From Acanthaster planci (lineage: Eukaryota > Echinodermata > Asteroidea > Valvatida > Acanthasteridae), in assembly GCF_001949145.1 (NCBI RefSeq), contig NW_019091443.1:372990-436989 (forward strand): 64,000 nucleotides of DNA, given 5' to 3'. Shown piece after piece: positions 49,501 to 60,400 of the stretch. The notes beneath the pieces were generated by a model. The model was not told the origin of the DNA, searched no databases, and was given only the letters and a program-made list of their open reading frames with translations. The number at the start of each line of letters is the position of its first letter. Positions within the stretch are counted from its first letter, which is position 1. The position numbers and the translations under genes were made by a program.

Positions 49501-51923
49501 ACAATCTCTACCAATCTTACAATGTACATCTTACCCCCTTCAGATGTACTCCACTTTCTTTCAACATGGGCAAAATATAAATGTGTACCATGTCCTGGGA
49601 CAGTGTTTAGAGTGTTGGGACCCTGATAATCAGCTAGAATTTACAACTATGTATGCGTGCATTGGGCTGCGGAACATTTCCCAACTAAAAGAATTGCTCT
49701 CATTGCCTTGGAACTCGGATCACAGTAAGACATTTCTGGACTTCTTCAACACCCATGGTCCTTACACATTTTACTTACTACAGTGGAATGAATCGAATTA
49801 TACCTAACAATGCCTAACAAAGTAGACAGGAACACATACAAAAATCCTGCCAAATATGAGGTCCATCCTCCGAGTATATCATTCCATTCTTGTCAATACT
49901 ACAAAAGAATTAGTTGCGTGCATGTTAAAAATGACAAATTATCATAGACTGGCCAACTATCAACCCCCCAACTATTAGGTGTGTGTAGAGAGTATGCAGG
50001 ACTCTGATGCATCATTCATACAAGCTTGGGCAACAGTTATTTCTCAACCACTCAATGATTTTGCCTGGTGTTATATATGAAAAAAGTACACTTGTAGTAC
50101 CAGGCAAATTCACTAATGTTGAAATTACAGCCACGTGAGAAACAGTCTTCAAGCTTCCCCCAAAGCTCTTCTACGCTGTGCATACAATGAGGTTTGGTAC
50201 CCAGACACAAGTGTATTTTACAGTTTATTTATATACACATTTTCCCCGTGTGTCGAAAGGTGCCCAGCTAAATGCAAAGCGTGCTTAATATATGCAAGTA
50301 TGTACATGTATGTAACGATGCAAAAAATCATTGTAACCACATAGCTGTATAGTTTTTACCAATTTTCATAAGCTTTTGCTACATTTGCCGACTGCTATTC
50401 TAGGACGCAAAAAAATGGACACTTTTATTTTAAGAGAAAAGTACCTGTCCATCTGGCAATTTGTCCTTAATTTTTACTTGCCCAAATTGAAAGAAATGTG
50501 TCCTGGGCAATTGGAAGACCGCAAATGTCGAGGCCTGTCATGGACATTGTTTTTCCTCCTGCCACTATTCTCTGGTCTACAGCACATTAATAGCCTTACA
50601 CTGTGAGTTAGAATGGGTCCTCTGGCACCTCAGAGAAATCAATTTATTTTGTACTCTTTTAGAGGGGGACCAGGAAAAAGAGTATGCTTGTGAAAATGAC
50701 GACAAAAAGGGATGACCCTAAACTGTACTGAAGGCATAGGATTTCGGCAGTTAATTGCTTGATCATCAAAAGACAAGGATAAACCATTTCAAGGCTCTTG
50801 AATATGTTACAGCATGGTAAATGATGAGAAATAATTAACAGCATGATCACTGTTCTGAATTTACTGTCTCTGTTCACCAATTATTAGTCATATGCTTGGG
50901 TCAGATCTACTTAGGATTAGAGGAATCAAGGGTTAAAGTCCAAAGGCTAGGAAGTGGCTCCACCCTCAAGATGTTCCACTCGTATTCTCATTCCCCCATT
51001 CCAATTTGAATTCCCACTCCCATTCTACCACATATTCCAGTGGCCCTACTTCCCCTGGCCTACTGGTCCTTACCGTGAAGGGGAACCTCTGGCACTGTGG
51101 CCCACCACCGTACAAATACGACACCCCGGAGGTGGCGCATTACCAAAAGAACCATTCAGCCAAAGGAGAGCTGGTATGCCACATCACAATATTTTCCATG
51201 GGGTAATAAAAGTTCACGATATTCTGTTGAAGACAAACTACCTCTTTGAAGATCTGGCCAGGTCTTTTTGCAGGTAGGAGGTACACCTCTACTTGACCAC
51301 TGGATGTACCAACAGCAATCTGATGGTCAATACTGGTCAGCAACTTGACACAGGTAATGCGGCAACCTCGGTCCTGTTCAGAAAGAAAGGAAAAAATTGG
51401 AATCCGTTATTTCAAAATTCCTGCAAATATTTCCCCTATGACTGCATCAAGGGAAAAAAGATTGTTAACTTTTACAAAGGAATCAAATAATTTTTTTTCT
51501 GTACACTCCACTATTTGTCACACTTTTCTTGATCTTAAAGGAAACAGAATACACTGTACCTGATGAATTGAGAACAAAGAAACACCTTACCTCACACCTC
51601 AACTTGACAAAAGTGTTTTCATGACGATCATACACAAAAACAATGGAGAAGTTGGCACCCAACACAATGAAGTCCTTGTTGACATCCAAACAGGTGAACT
51701 CCACAGTGATAGCAGGGAGGGCACGTGAGGCACGCTGTGCTTTACGCGGTAACTGTTGCAGGAGGAAATCCAGAGGAGCAAACTCACACAGTTCTGGCAG
51801 GACATTGAGTGTAACATCCAGATTGATATCAGGTGATTCAGAACCAGGAATCAAGTTGCTTTGATCCTCATCCCGAGTTTTGTCAACTACGTGGTCACGA
51901 CCCCTTTCATTTCCGGTATCCAT
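31432..51923 (-). CDS. TECPR2: TECPR2 orthologue, complete (14 coding exons)
   Basis: Exons on the minus strand: 51923-51591, 51373-51242, 49270-49139, 48366-48206, 46359-45908, 45559-44993, 44710-43144, 42100-41965, 41587-41374, 39660-39571, 36857-36627, 35259-34969, 34190-34041 and 31574-31432. Every junction is GT-AG, phases agree, and the sum is 4,599 nt (1,532 residues plus stop; human 1,411). The N-terminal part is a WD-repeat propeller (exon 1 LDVNKDFIVLGANF; exon 3 WSTNGMKLFTADAAGCVVYS; exon 5 ATLYATRPGLRMWHA, all closely like human). The middle is disordered and Ser-rich, with a Lys run (QTKKKKKKSHK) at the human position. The C-terminal half has tectonin repeats (VWCVDNRDKVYHS, VWFRTGVTPGFPRGDD, IYVRKQIS, VWACDNEGMIYLRIGVD). 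The end, EDDWELL, matches the human LC3-interacting motif region EDEWEVI. Family knowledge: TECPR2 binds ATG8/LC3 proteins, supports COPII-dependent ER export and autophagy, and is mutated in a human hereditary neuropathy. Confidence 0.97.
33529..33977. mobile_element. MITE-like element in a TECPR2 intron
   Basis: The left end TATGTGACCCGCTCTGC, continuing AAAAAAGGGGAATAAGTCGC, is matched by the reverse complement of the right end (TATGTGACCGGCTCTAG, then AAAAATGGGTAATAAGTCGC). That makes an imperfect terminal inverted repeat near 38 bp around a non-coding interior. The right end is about 60 bp from the exon at 34041. Confidence 0.75.
35777..36443. mobile_element. Non-autonomous mariner/pogo-like element (667 bp) in a TECPR2 intron
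   Basis: The left end is CAGTCGACTTTCATTATTAC and the right end, on the other strand, CAGTTGGCTCTCGTTATTAC; both continue GAAATC. Both sides are flanked by TA. The ends resemble pogo/Tigger-type termini of the Tc1/mariner superfamily. The interior has no transposase. Confidence 0.82.
39802..40043. mobile_element. MITE-like element (~240 bp) in a TECPR2 intron
   Basis: GGTCATTCTATAAA at the left matches exactly the reverse complement of the right end, and looser pairing continues inward for about 30 more bases (GGTCC/GGTGTCC, TTGTGTCTCTG/TTGGTGTCCCTG). The flanks share AATA, a possible target duplication. No coding content. Confidence 0.75.
42288..42440 (-). repeat. tRNA-like SINE, copy 1 (damaged)
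   Basis: Minus-strand reading contains the B-box-like GGTTCAAATCCC and CCAGAGGTC-type anticodon-arm sequence, but the A-box part (GCTCAGTTGA in copy 2) is deleted. It shares with copy 2 the 5' leader (CTGAACAAAGATAATTGACA on the minus strand) and the 3' tail (AATTTCTTTGTT). It lies in the intron after the large TECPR2 exon. Confidence 0.75.
42592..42750 (-). repeat. tRNA-like SINE, copy 2
   Basis: On the minus strand 42693-42624 reads GGGCTAGATAGCTCAGTTGA, then TGGAGCAC, and ends GGTTCAAATCCTGCTCC. This is a near-complete tRNA-like region with A box (TAGCTCAGTTGATGG) and B box (GGTTCAAATCC). The acceptor ends pair poorly and a ~55-bp leader shared with copy 1 precedes it, so it is a SINE rather than a functional tRNA gene. 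It is collinear with copy 1, about 300 bp away. Confidence 0.8.
43144..44710 (-). CDS. TECPR2: TECPR2 large exon: disordered linker plus first tectonin repeats
   Basis: A single 1,567-bp exon. Its first ~370 residues are Ser/Asp/Asn/Pro-rich and poorly conserved (SRSGLETDRNRSDS, GHSDSVNSTGSDG), as expected for the disordered linker. The rest, from QRFAGSWMQCSTPGYIMQLV, aligns with human FAESWMGYSGPGYGILSLV and contains three tectonin-type units (HVWCVDNRDKVYHS, NGNIVWRLHRKSG, MAWVVKTNGDIYVHKGIS). Phase 2 at both ends. Confidence 0.95.
48468..48774. mobile_element. MITE-like element with G-rich subterminal runs
   Basis: CCAGGCCTGTAACTAGG at the left and, on the opposite strand, CCAGGCCCGTAACTGGG at the right form an imperfect inverted repeat. 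Long G or C runs lie just inside both ends. The interior is non-coding. The flanks (GGGAAA and GAAAGA) give no clear target duplication. It lies in a TECPR2 intron. Confidence 0.65.
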
Positions 51924-53640
51924 GTTTCATCCAGACCTTCGTCATAAAATAATAACAGTATTAACGATGTATATGAACAATTTCACAGTAACTCAGGCCC
52001 CAATTGGATGGTGCTTTGCATCAACTTTTCTCTATCATCCTTTAAAGCCAAGCTACACTACATGTATTGGGGAAGGACTTTTGTCATATAAAATCCTCTG
52101 CAATAAACTGACCTACATGTAGCTTTATCTTTTTATCTTTTTATATGGATACCGAAAGGGATAAGTGTTCCAAGAATCAGATTGCATTTTACAGGCATAG
52201 TTTACACAAAAAATGAACACCAGATTGCGTCAATCAAAACATTTTGGAAAATCTGTAAAAGGATTTTGAACTTTTGTTTAAACATGTAAACGTCCCACCC
52301 TTAATATAATTCTTTCCAGAAAGATTGTACTCTAATTTTCGCTCCTAGGGTGCGTAATAAGTGAAATCAAAGATAGAATCTTGGTTTTGATTTGTAAACA
52401 CACTGTTAACACACACATACTGGGTTCAGGGGATTTCGCAGGCTGAAATATACATATACATGTACACACACTGAAGGAACCACAATATTATGGGGACAAA
52501 TTCACATGGAAAAGGCCGACCCACATTTACAGTTTGCATCATACATACATGTGCAGTGTACATGTATTATACACGTACATGTGTATTGTTGCACAAGACA
52601 TAACACGCATACATACCTACATATGTACCTACATGTATAAACAGCTCAACCAAAAATAAATGCATCCCAGTACCTATGTCGACTGTTGCCTTCACATGAA
52701 CATAAATTGCATACCTGCATATATACTGCACATTTTATTTAGTTAATGCTACACAGAAACTGCCCACATGTACATGTAGAATACAAAGTACATGTACCAC
52801 AGCACACATGACACTAATTACTGTGTGCTACTCTGTATGTTTACATCCTGTAGGTATTTACAAACTTGTTCAAAGCAATGAGTCATTGTAACCCATGATC
52901 TTATGACATCAAGGTTGGCATGTACATGTACATTATCTATACTTGTACATATACAATAATTGGTTTGACTACACACCAGTTCAGGATGGTAAACAGCAGT
53001 GCTACAAAAGGGGACAAGTCACAAAGTGAAACAGGAAGCTGACAGTCTCTGTCCATTTCAACAGTTCCTAAATTCTTCGCATACATGTAAATGAATACAT
53101 GTATGTGTATCAAAAAACCTCACTGGGAAAAGTGTGACAGACTGTTAACCTCTGAAAATTCAAAATTGAATTTCTACAGGAAATTACAACACTGTACCAC
53201 GAACTTGAACCTTGTTTTTGAAATCAAAATTAACCATGCCTAAACACACCCACTGGAAAATATAATTAAATTTTTAAATGTACTTTATTTTGAAAGCCTT
53301 ACTTCCACAAAGAAAAAAAAACACCTAAAAAACTGCTTTGAAACAAATCGAAATGAATCCACACTTGATTCCTGTGACTCCAATGCAAACAGCAGGCGGG
53401 CAGTAATTATTTAAGTCCCAGAAAAAACATGTTGATGAACAATGGTACATGAGCCCATCCAGTAATTATACATGCCCTATTCATTAATATGTGTCAATGA
53501 CATCTTGGGCTTTTACATGACGGTTTATAATTTATCAACTGTAAAGAAGTCCTGAACCATTTATGTGGAATTTTCTGAGATTTCTTCAAGTGCACCATGT
53601 TTACTCTCAGAAAAAGTCCAGCGAATGACAGACCTAACAA
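51924..53640. other. Upstream of the TECPR2 start, TACATGTA-rich
   Basis: Probably promoter-proximal or 5' UTR intron sequence. No gene is seen. Between 52440 and 53110 the palindromic words ACATGTAC and TACATGTA occur repeatedly, often with ACACAC-type runs. Confidence 0.45.
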
Positions 53641-53647
53641 TTCTGGG

Positions 53648-54415
53648 AATACACCACATGGGGGAATACTCAGCTGAATTTTTGGCCCAATTTCCAGATA
53701 CTGCCATGTTTGAATTTCAGACCAAATTCCATAACACTAAAATTGTTCACAAAGGTTCAACAGACTGTACTATGAAAATAATAGTATCGGTGATCATTAT
53801 CATTAGTACCATATTCCTGTAATAAGGAAACAAAGTCCACTTTTTCAAATAACTGACATTTAGACCTTGAGAATCCATTTCTTAATCCTAATCACTCTTT
53901 ATACATGTGCGTGCATGTAGTTTAGGTAAACTTTGACAATAGGCCTATTTAAACAAAAAAAACCCAGTTCATTACCCGCATTTGGTGAACAACCGTTCCT
54001 TCAATCAGATCACACCATTTTGTTTCAAGTCAGGTCACCCAACCTGGCCATTGTGAATAAACTAAAATATATCTACATTTGTCAAAAATCTTCAACCAAG
54101 TCAAGGAACCAGACTATATTCGCTAATTCGTCTTCATTCACAGCTCTTTGTTGCATCACCTACATTGGGGTTTATCTCCACAATTTCCCTCAAAAAAACC
54201 GAAGCCCTCTCCTCTTTTCACAAACAAAATCTTTTTGATAGGCAAGACTTCCTTGAAAACCTTAAAACTCATTTGGTTTTCAACCGGTACCTTAATTAAA
54301 CATGGTGTTGAACCTTTGTGAACAATTTCAGAGTCATGAAATTTCATTTGAAACCCAAAACTGTTGGCATCTGACAATTGGGCTCGAATTCAGTTGAGTG
54401 TTCCGTAATTTGGTG
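53648..54415. repeat. Inverted pair of ~125-bp repeat copies
   Basis: The plus strand at 53648-53770 and the minus strand at 54415-54290 share diverged but collinear sequence: CTCAGCTGAAT/CTCAACTGAAT, GCCCAATTTCCAGAT/GCCCAATTGTCAGAT, then AAATTGTTCACAAAGGTTCA in both. Reading frames of both arms give similar peptides ending IVHKGST, which reflects the shared DNA and is not evidence for a gene. About 520 bp separate the arms. Confidence 0.7.
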
Positions 54416-55470
54416 CACTTAAAAAAAATTTCCAAAAATCCCAAATAAACGTTTACAAAATCATTTGGAGTTGATTGTAAATTAATAAATTCTTGTAAAG
54501 CATCATGACTTCCACTCAAGTACCCATCCAAAAGTTTGTCAAAAATATTTTTTCCCCTTATTTTGGGCAAATTTTAAAAGAGTTTCGCATGTCCGACAAA
54601 ATCAAATAATTGGGTAAAAATAAAATTTCACCCAAACTTTGTAGCAGGTATGTAAAATCTCCCTAGAAAAACTTTTAATTTGCACACAAAAGCTGCAAAA
54701 CGAAAAACATCAAAGTGATGATCGATCAACAGTAAATTAATGTCAGTGCATAATTTCTTTGAAGAGTTTCACGACGAGAAAGTTGGATGCACGAATATTT
54801 ATGCACGAATTTAGGATACTCCACATTATAATAAATTTATGATACTAATTACTGCTAGGCCTAGGCCAACTCATTGTCGTCACACATCACACACACCTTT
54901 TCCTCCATGATATCTGACCATGCACGGACTAGCAACACAGTGTGGGCACGACATCTAGGCCCTACCATAGGCCTAATGCCAACCTAACCAACAACAAGCA
55001 ATCAGTCTTCACAAATCCATCAAAAACAGGCCCTGTTTGTTTCACTAAATAAATATGGTAGGCCTAGTAAAGAAGTAGGCCTGTTACCGGTCGTTTTTAT
55101 GAGTTACGTACTTCGAATAATACAATGGGCCTCCAACTCACTCTCCACTCTTGCTGATCAGCATGCGTCACATTTTGGCTACAAACCATAACCCGATACT
55201 TTAGAAGTTTTGGCCAAACGATCTTTGGTTTTGGCTATGGCTTGGAGCTGAACGAACTAAACAAACTGTTTGCCGCCCATCCATTTTACCGACTACTACT
55301 CGGCTAAGCTAGCTGTACTACTCGACTCACAGAATGTACTAGACTATAAAATCGCCATGGACAGGCAGCTCCGATTCAAAACAACAGCGGGGTACCATAG
55401 CCGAGACGGCACCCGACTACATCCAAAAGCGTGGGCAAATTCCAAATTACCCTTCAGTATGGTATGGTGG
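54416..55470. other. Intergenic stretch upstream of TECPR2
   Basis: AT-rich at first, then somewhat GC-richer from 54850 to 55450 with several copies of TAGGCCTA. A TECPR2 non-coding first exon could lie here, but no specific boundary can be supported. Confidence 0.35.
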
Positions 55471-55489
55471 CCCTGAAGGAACATGAAAT

Positions 55490-55690
55490 TTACGATCAGT
55501 CGTAAATTCTTGTGCGACGTCGTGAATTTATTCACGACTTGTCGCAAATTTCGAGATGTCATGAAATCATTCACGACTATTTGCGAATATTTGTGCGACG
55601 TCGCGAATATTTGTACGACGTCGTGAATATTTTTCATGACTAATAGGAGTGAATATTCTTTTGCGACTTCCTGGATATTTTTCACGAATA
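55490..55690. repeat. CpG-rich palindromic repeat array (GCGACGTCG)
   Basis: GTGCGACGTCGTGAAT, GTGCGACGTCGCGAAT and GTACGACGTCGTGAAT recur with TATTTGTG or TATTT spacers, mixed with opposite-orientation words such as TCACGACT and GTCGCAAAT. The core CGACGTCG is palindromic. This is unlike the CpG-poor surroundings. It resembles the subterminal part of a DNA transposon, but no ends were found. Confidence 0.7.
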
Positions 55691-56084
55691 TTTTTTTCCG
55701 AAGTCCGATTGCAGCCATTTTTCCAGTGGCAACCCTCAACTTTCTCGGGCACTTAGGACCATTTTTCAACCGTAGTTTTGAGCCATTCTGCCCTCGTGTG
55801 AAAGCTCAAAGACCCAGGGAGTTCATCTTGGCAACGATTTACGCGATCTCACCATTTTGGGGGCCAAACAACCATGTACATTCTTTCACCACACCATGTT
55901 GGTACCACAACTGGTCCGGCAGTAGTAAATCACAGGGCAATATTAGGCCTATGTCAAATTATCGTTCTTTGAGGGACTTGGTTAACCAAAAATCTGCCAT
56001 TTGCGCAACTATTCCAATTTCCAATCTGCCTCAGGCCAAAGCAATATGGAAATCATTCTATAAGGGGAGGGGGAGTGGGGCAGG

Positions 56085-56236
56085 GTGGAGCCATTGCACC
56101 GTGCCGTGCAGCCGGAGTGGGGGTGGAACCGCTGCATATGCTGTACATACAGGGGAGTGTGTGAAGCCACTGCATTTGTCTTGCATAGAGGGGAGGGGGT
56201 GGAACCACTGATATGCAATGCAGACAGGGAATGTGA
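56085..56236 (+). repeat. 38-bp minisatellite, cluster A
   Basis: Units start GTGGA(G/A)CC or GTGAAGCC at 56085, 56123, 56161 and 56199, exactly 38 bp apart, with a final shortened unit at 56233. The consensus runs GTGGAACCACTGCATATGC, then a TGCATACAGGGGAG-type second half. The period is not a multiple of three, so it is not a protein repeat. Confidence 0.88.
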
Positions 56237-56718
56237 AGACAATGTGAAATGCACCACGTTTGCAGCCCCCAGTGCGGGCAACCGAAGTCCCTCAGGCCTC
56301 TCAAACAAAAAACAAAGTGTTCAATGGTCATTCAGCTTTCAGTTGAATTTCAATTTTTAGTAGGTTTAACCAATGAAAGTTTTAATTATCCACCAAAAAC
56401 AAACTCACCCCCCCCCAAAAAAAGTGAACGATCCAAGTCTGTCAGCAGCCATTTTTCAAATGACATCCCTCCACCTTTTCAGGCTTTTGGGACAATTTTT
56501 CAGTAGCATTTTCCAATGCTTCGCCCTGGGATGGGAGTCCTTGCATGTAGGGAGTTCATTCTGGGCCATTTTTCCACAATTCCACATATTCTTGGGCCAC
56601 ACAATCTCCTCTTTTTCAAATAAACTGCAGGGGTACTTTTTGAGCACCTCAGCCTGGTGAAGAATTTCCCTTGAATTGGGCAGTGCACCCACAGCTTCAC
56701 ATTCCCTGTACAGGGAAT

Positions 56719-56912
56719 GTGAAGCCTGTGTATGCCATTCATGCAAGGGAGCGGGTGGAACTACCGATATGCAATGCATGCCACTACACTACACAACAGG
56801 CCACTACACAACAGGAGGCGAGGTGGAGCCAGTGCATTTGCCATGCATACTGGGGAAGCGGTGGAACAATGCATACATGCTACGGTACGGGGGGATGTGT
56901 GAACTTCATGCC
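56719..56912 (+). repeat. 38-bp minisatellite, cluster B
   Basis: The same unit as cluster A starts at 56719, 56755, 56823, 56861 and 56899 (spacings 36, 68, 38, 38). The 68-bp unit holds an extra ~30 bp, itself a small duplication of CCACTACAC-ACAGG. Confidence 0.85.
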
Positions 56913-56981
56913 TACAGATTAAGTTGTTCATGCTCTTGAAATAAACTAGTTCAAAACGCAATCATCTTTTTAAAAAAATGC

Positions 56982-56987
56982 TTTATT
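56982..56987 (-). terminator. Candidate polyadenylation signal of the gene at 62.4 kb
   Basis: Minus-strand AATAAA in the context GTAATAAAGC, near the point where the quiet AT-rich stretch 57.4-62.4 kb meets the minisatellite block. If used, it gives the upstream terminal exon a 3' UTR of about 5.4 kb. Other AATAAA sites exist between. Confidence 0.25.
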
Positions 56988-57207
56988 ACAGCAATGTACC
57001 AATTACATGCACATGCATAACCTGCCTTACTAATTCATATAATTAACACACCAAACTGTTATTTTTTATTTTAGTGTTTTAACTCCTAAAACACAAACTA
57101 CTAAACACAACCTTTTATGAAAGTGAGGTGTACAACTTATTCAACTGAAGGTAAATATTCAATTGAAGGTAAACAATCTGAGATTTGTATGAATGACTTG
57201 CATGCAC

Positions 57208-57401
57208 CAGCGGCAGAACCAGGAGGGCTGGGGGCCGTTCCCCCCCTACTCACACTCCTTTGAAAAGGTAGTTATTTTGCCCCCTCCCCACTCTATAGGC
57301 CTGCCAGCCGTTGGAGGTACACTGTAACTTCATAACTGTATTTTTTTCAGTCCAATTTCCGAAGCTCCCCCCCTCACACTTTTAAAACCGTTCCTCTGCT
57401 G
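57208..57401. mobile_element. Small hAT-like MITE (~195 bp)
   Basis: The left end CAGCGGCAGAACCAGG and the right end (reverse complement CAGCAGAGGAACGG) form an imperfect inverted repeat, with C/G runs inside both ends. TGCATG occurs just outside both ends, but an exact 8-bp duplication is not clear. Non-coding. Confidence 0.55.
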
Positions 57402-60400
57402 ATGCTTGCATGAGCAGGCACTGGCTAAAAATTGGATGCACAGACCACTAAAGCAATGTTTGCACAACTCAAGTTGACGACACTGTTTAAAAAACCAATG
57501 AAGCATTTCTCCATGGTATAAACTGTGTATCTTTCATCTTTTTGGTACAACATAGGTAAAAGCTATATAACACCTCTACTTTTTAGCTATGAAATGTAAT
57601 AAGTCACATTCTAAACTACTTTTGAAATAACAAACCTTCTAATGTACAACTTTTACATCAACTACACCACTACATGTAGTTCTTCCACGTAACTGGTACA
57701 AAACCTTGGCAAAAGTGCATCAATTCTATGGGTTACGGGCAAATCAAAAATAATTGGGCCACAATTTTAAAAAAACATGCAAGAAAGCCTTTTTGGCAAA
57801 TATATTATTTTCAGGGAAAGTTCACATCATTGGTGTATTTGGCATAACACAAATACAAGTACTGTATTTAACTGGTTGTACTTACTGCTATGATATTGCA
57901 AACTTGTGAAGTGTATCATTTTCCACAAACATGAACAATTCAAGTCAACTATATGTAGTTACAAAATTTGAAACAGTCCAGCAGTCTGTCAGTCTAAATT
58001 TGCAACGAGCAAAAATTTGAAAGTGAAGCCAGTTTTAAGAATGGTAGTCAATACCAATGAAAATAAAGCATCTCTGTGTATAAGATTTTCATCTCCAAAA
58101 ACAGATGGAATAGGTTTGAACTGATTTTAATCATTATTTTTGATCATTCATTTAAGGATCTACAAACCCTATCATAGAATGTCATTTCCTTTATGCCAAT
58201 TGATTAAAATGTACCTGCCAATCTTCAAGACTTGTGTGTAGTCTTCCAACTGGTGAAATAATGCCATATACTACACACACGTAACTAACATCAATGCAAT
58301 ACTTGGAATATACTCAATAGTTACATCTCTCAAAAATATCAATCACCATGACAAAATTAAATATATTTCAATTGATGTATGGAAAAATATTTACAAAATC
58401 ACATGCAATTACAGTGGCATATACATGTAGATTGTTAAAATCTTTCTTCATAATTGTTGTAGCAAAATCAAACTACTATTTATAAGCTCTTGTAAGCTTA
58501 TTAATATTAATAGTGTGCTGAATAGTCATAAAGTGCCTTCACAGTTGACAAAAAGAGTTAAACAATATTTTTATATGAACTCCTGGTATTCCATTTTCTT
58601 CCAGTTCATCTAAACAAACTTTAATTATGCTATTTCTACTTTACACTTTGTACAACTAAATGACCATATGCACAGTTTATTCAAGAGGAAAAGAAGATAT
58701 TGACAGCACAGCTCCATGATGAAAGTGCACATGTAAATTGTGTGGTGTGGACTTTCGTGTGTCTCCACACCAACTTCTGTCCCGCTGTTCAGCGGATGTA
58801 CACTCCCACAACACAAGGAATGCACATGTGAACATAAAAAATGCAAATGTACAGACACTTATTTTGTGGTTGTGAGGACATACACTCATCATTACATCAA
58901 TTTTGAGTGGAACAAAATTGCTGTGGGACAGAGAAATTCCAAAAAAATGGATCCTAATTTACCTTACGGTGGGAAACTTCCCCCATGCAAAGGTCCTGCC
59001 CGTGTGCACCTAAACAACACAAACACACTGACAGCAGACTCCTGGTATTAATGTATAACACATCCTTGCCTCTCTCAGTTGTACCCCAAACAAATAGTGG
59101 TGGAACCACACTCTTTAACGTGGGCAAGAATGAGGGACTAAAACAGTTTTTGTGGGGGGGGAGGGAATTAAACACATAATTCCAAAACTAACCACAAAAC
59201 TGAATGAAATAACCATCAAAAGATAACTTAATATGGAAATTAGTTTGTCTAACACAATCTGTCATAAAATACAGACTATAATTAAGTTATGGGCTAGCTG
59301 TATTTCTCCATACTTCAGTAGATGTAGTCATCTAAACAAAAATAAATAAACAGTATGTAGGCAAAGAAATGACAAGTCTTTGAACTGTCACATCAAAAAC
59401 CATGGCCTTCAATCAAGTCCAAGAGGCTCTATCCTTTCAATACCGGACTATTTTGAGACAATAACCACAGTGCCCAAAAAAGAGTAAAAACTCTGTTTTT
59501 GGTAGTTGAAATATCAAAGCATTAAAAATTAAGGCAATACTGAGGTTAAAAATACTAAATGCTTTAGTGTCAGTGATCTAGATCGTTAGCATGTAAAACA
59601 CAAATAGCAAAATTATAGCATAGTACTAAAACTAGCAAGAAAAGCAATTAAGGTAAATGTTACATACGACAAGTTTTACAGAACCACCATACTCCACAAC
59701 AAAGCTTTGTTGCATCATTTTATGTGTATATGAATACTAACCTAAAACAAATCCAGGGGATAAGGTTGGGGTATGTCTTCAGGTCATACACAGGACAGCT
59801 GTGGTGTACTTTTCAATTAGTAAAGTCCTTATTTTCCCCTACTTTACAAACAATGTTAAGCAACATCAAGAATGACAGCCCAAAAATGTAAAAGTGTTTT
59901 TCACATTTAATATCCAATAGCATACTTCAATAATTCTGCTTTTTCAAGGTTTCGAAACTTTGAAGATCAAATAGTTGCAACATGCACATATTCACTTCCA
60001 AGTTCTTCTATACATGCCTTCAGATGATTTCAATGGTAAGTATTCCTGAGTTAAATGTACCAGAAATCTGAAAAACTACACAGCCAACAAAATCGAAATA
60101 TATTCAAATAAACATGTATGTACATGTATGTATGTATGTACTAAATTCATGAACAAAACTCATCCATGAATAGACTGGCAGTAATCTGACCTTCAGTAAA
60201 AACTGCTGCTATCAACTTGCAGTAAGTGTCATTAACAGGAAGAAGGTCAACTGGGTATACAGAGTTTAACCATACACGTAGGTTTAACTGACTCTGTTTT
60301 ATAATACAATGTCATTTAGTTTGGTCTCATTGGAACAATCCAGCCTTTATATCTTACATAGAGTTTTGAAGAAATGCCATTACTGCATTAGAACCACACT

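Larger units (their letters stand above)
55704..56912 (+). repeat. Tandem duplication of a ~730-bp unit containing a 38-bp minisatellite
   Basis: Unit A (about 55704-56240) and unit B (about 56438-56912) both begin near GCAGCCATTTTTC (55711 and 56445). Both share GGGAGTTCAT(C/T)(T/C)TGG and end in the same minisatellite. The copies are strongly diverged, with indels. Plus-strand frames of up to 191 codons here are by-products. Confidence 0.65.

Noticed and set aside
49421-49807. 128-codon plus-strand frame
   Set aside because: Lies in a TECPR2 intron on the opposite strand, without domain or splice support.
55636-56331. Overlapping frames of 90-190 codons on both strands
   Set aside because: Produced by the GC-richer duplicated segment and its 38-bp minisatellite; the period is not divisible by three.
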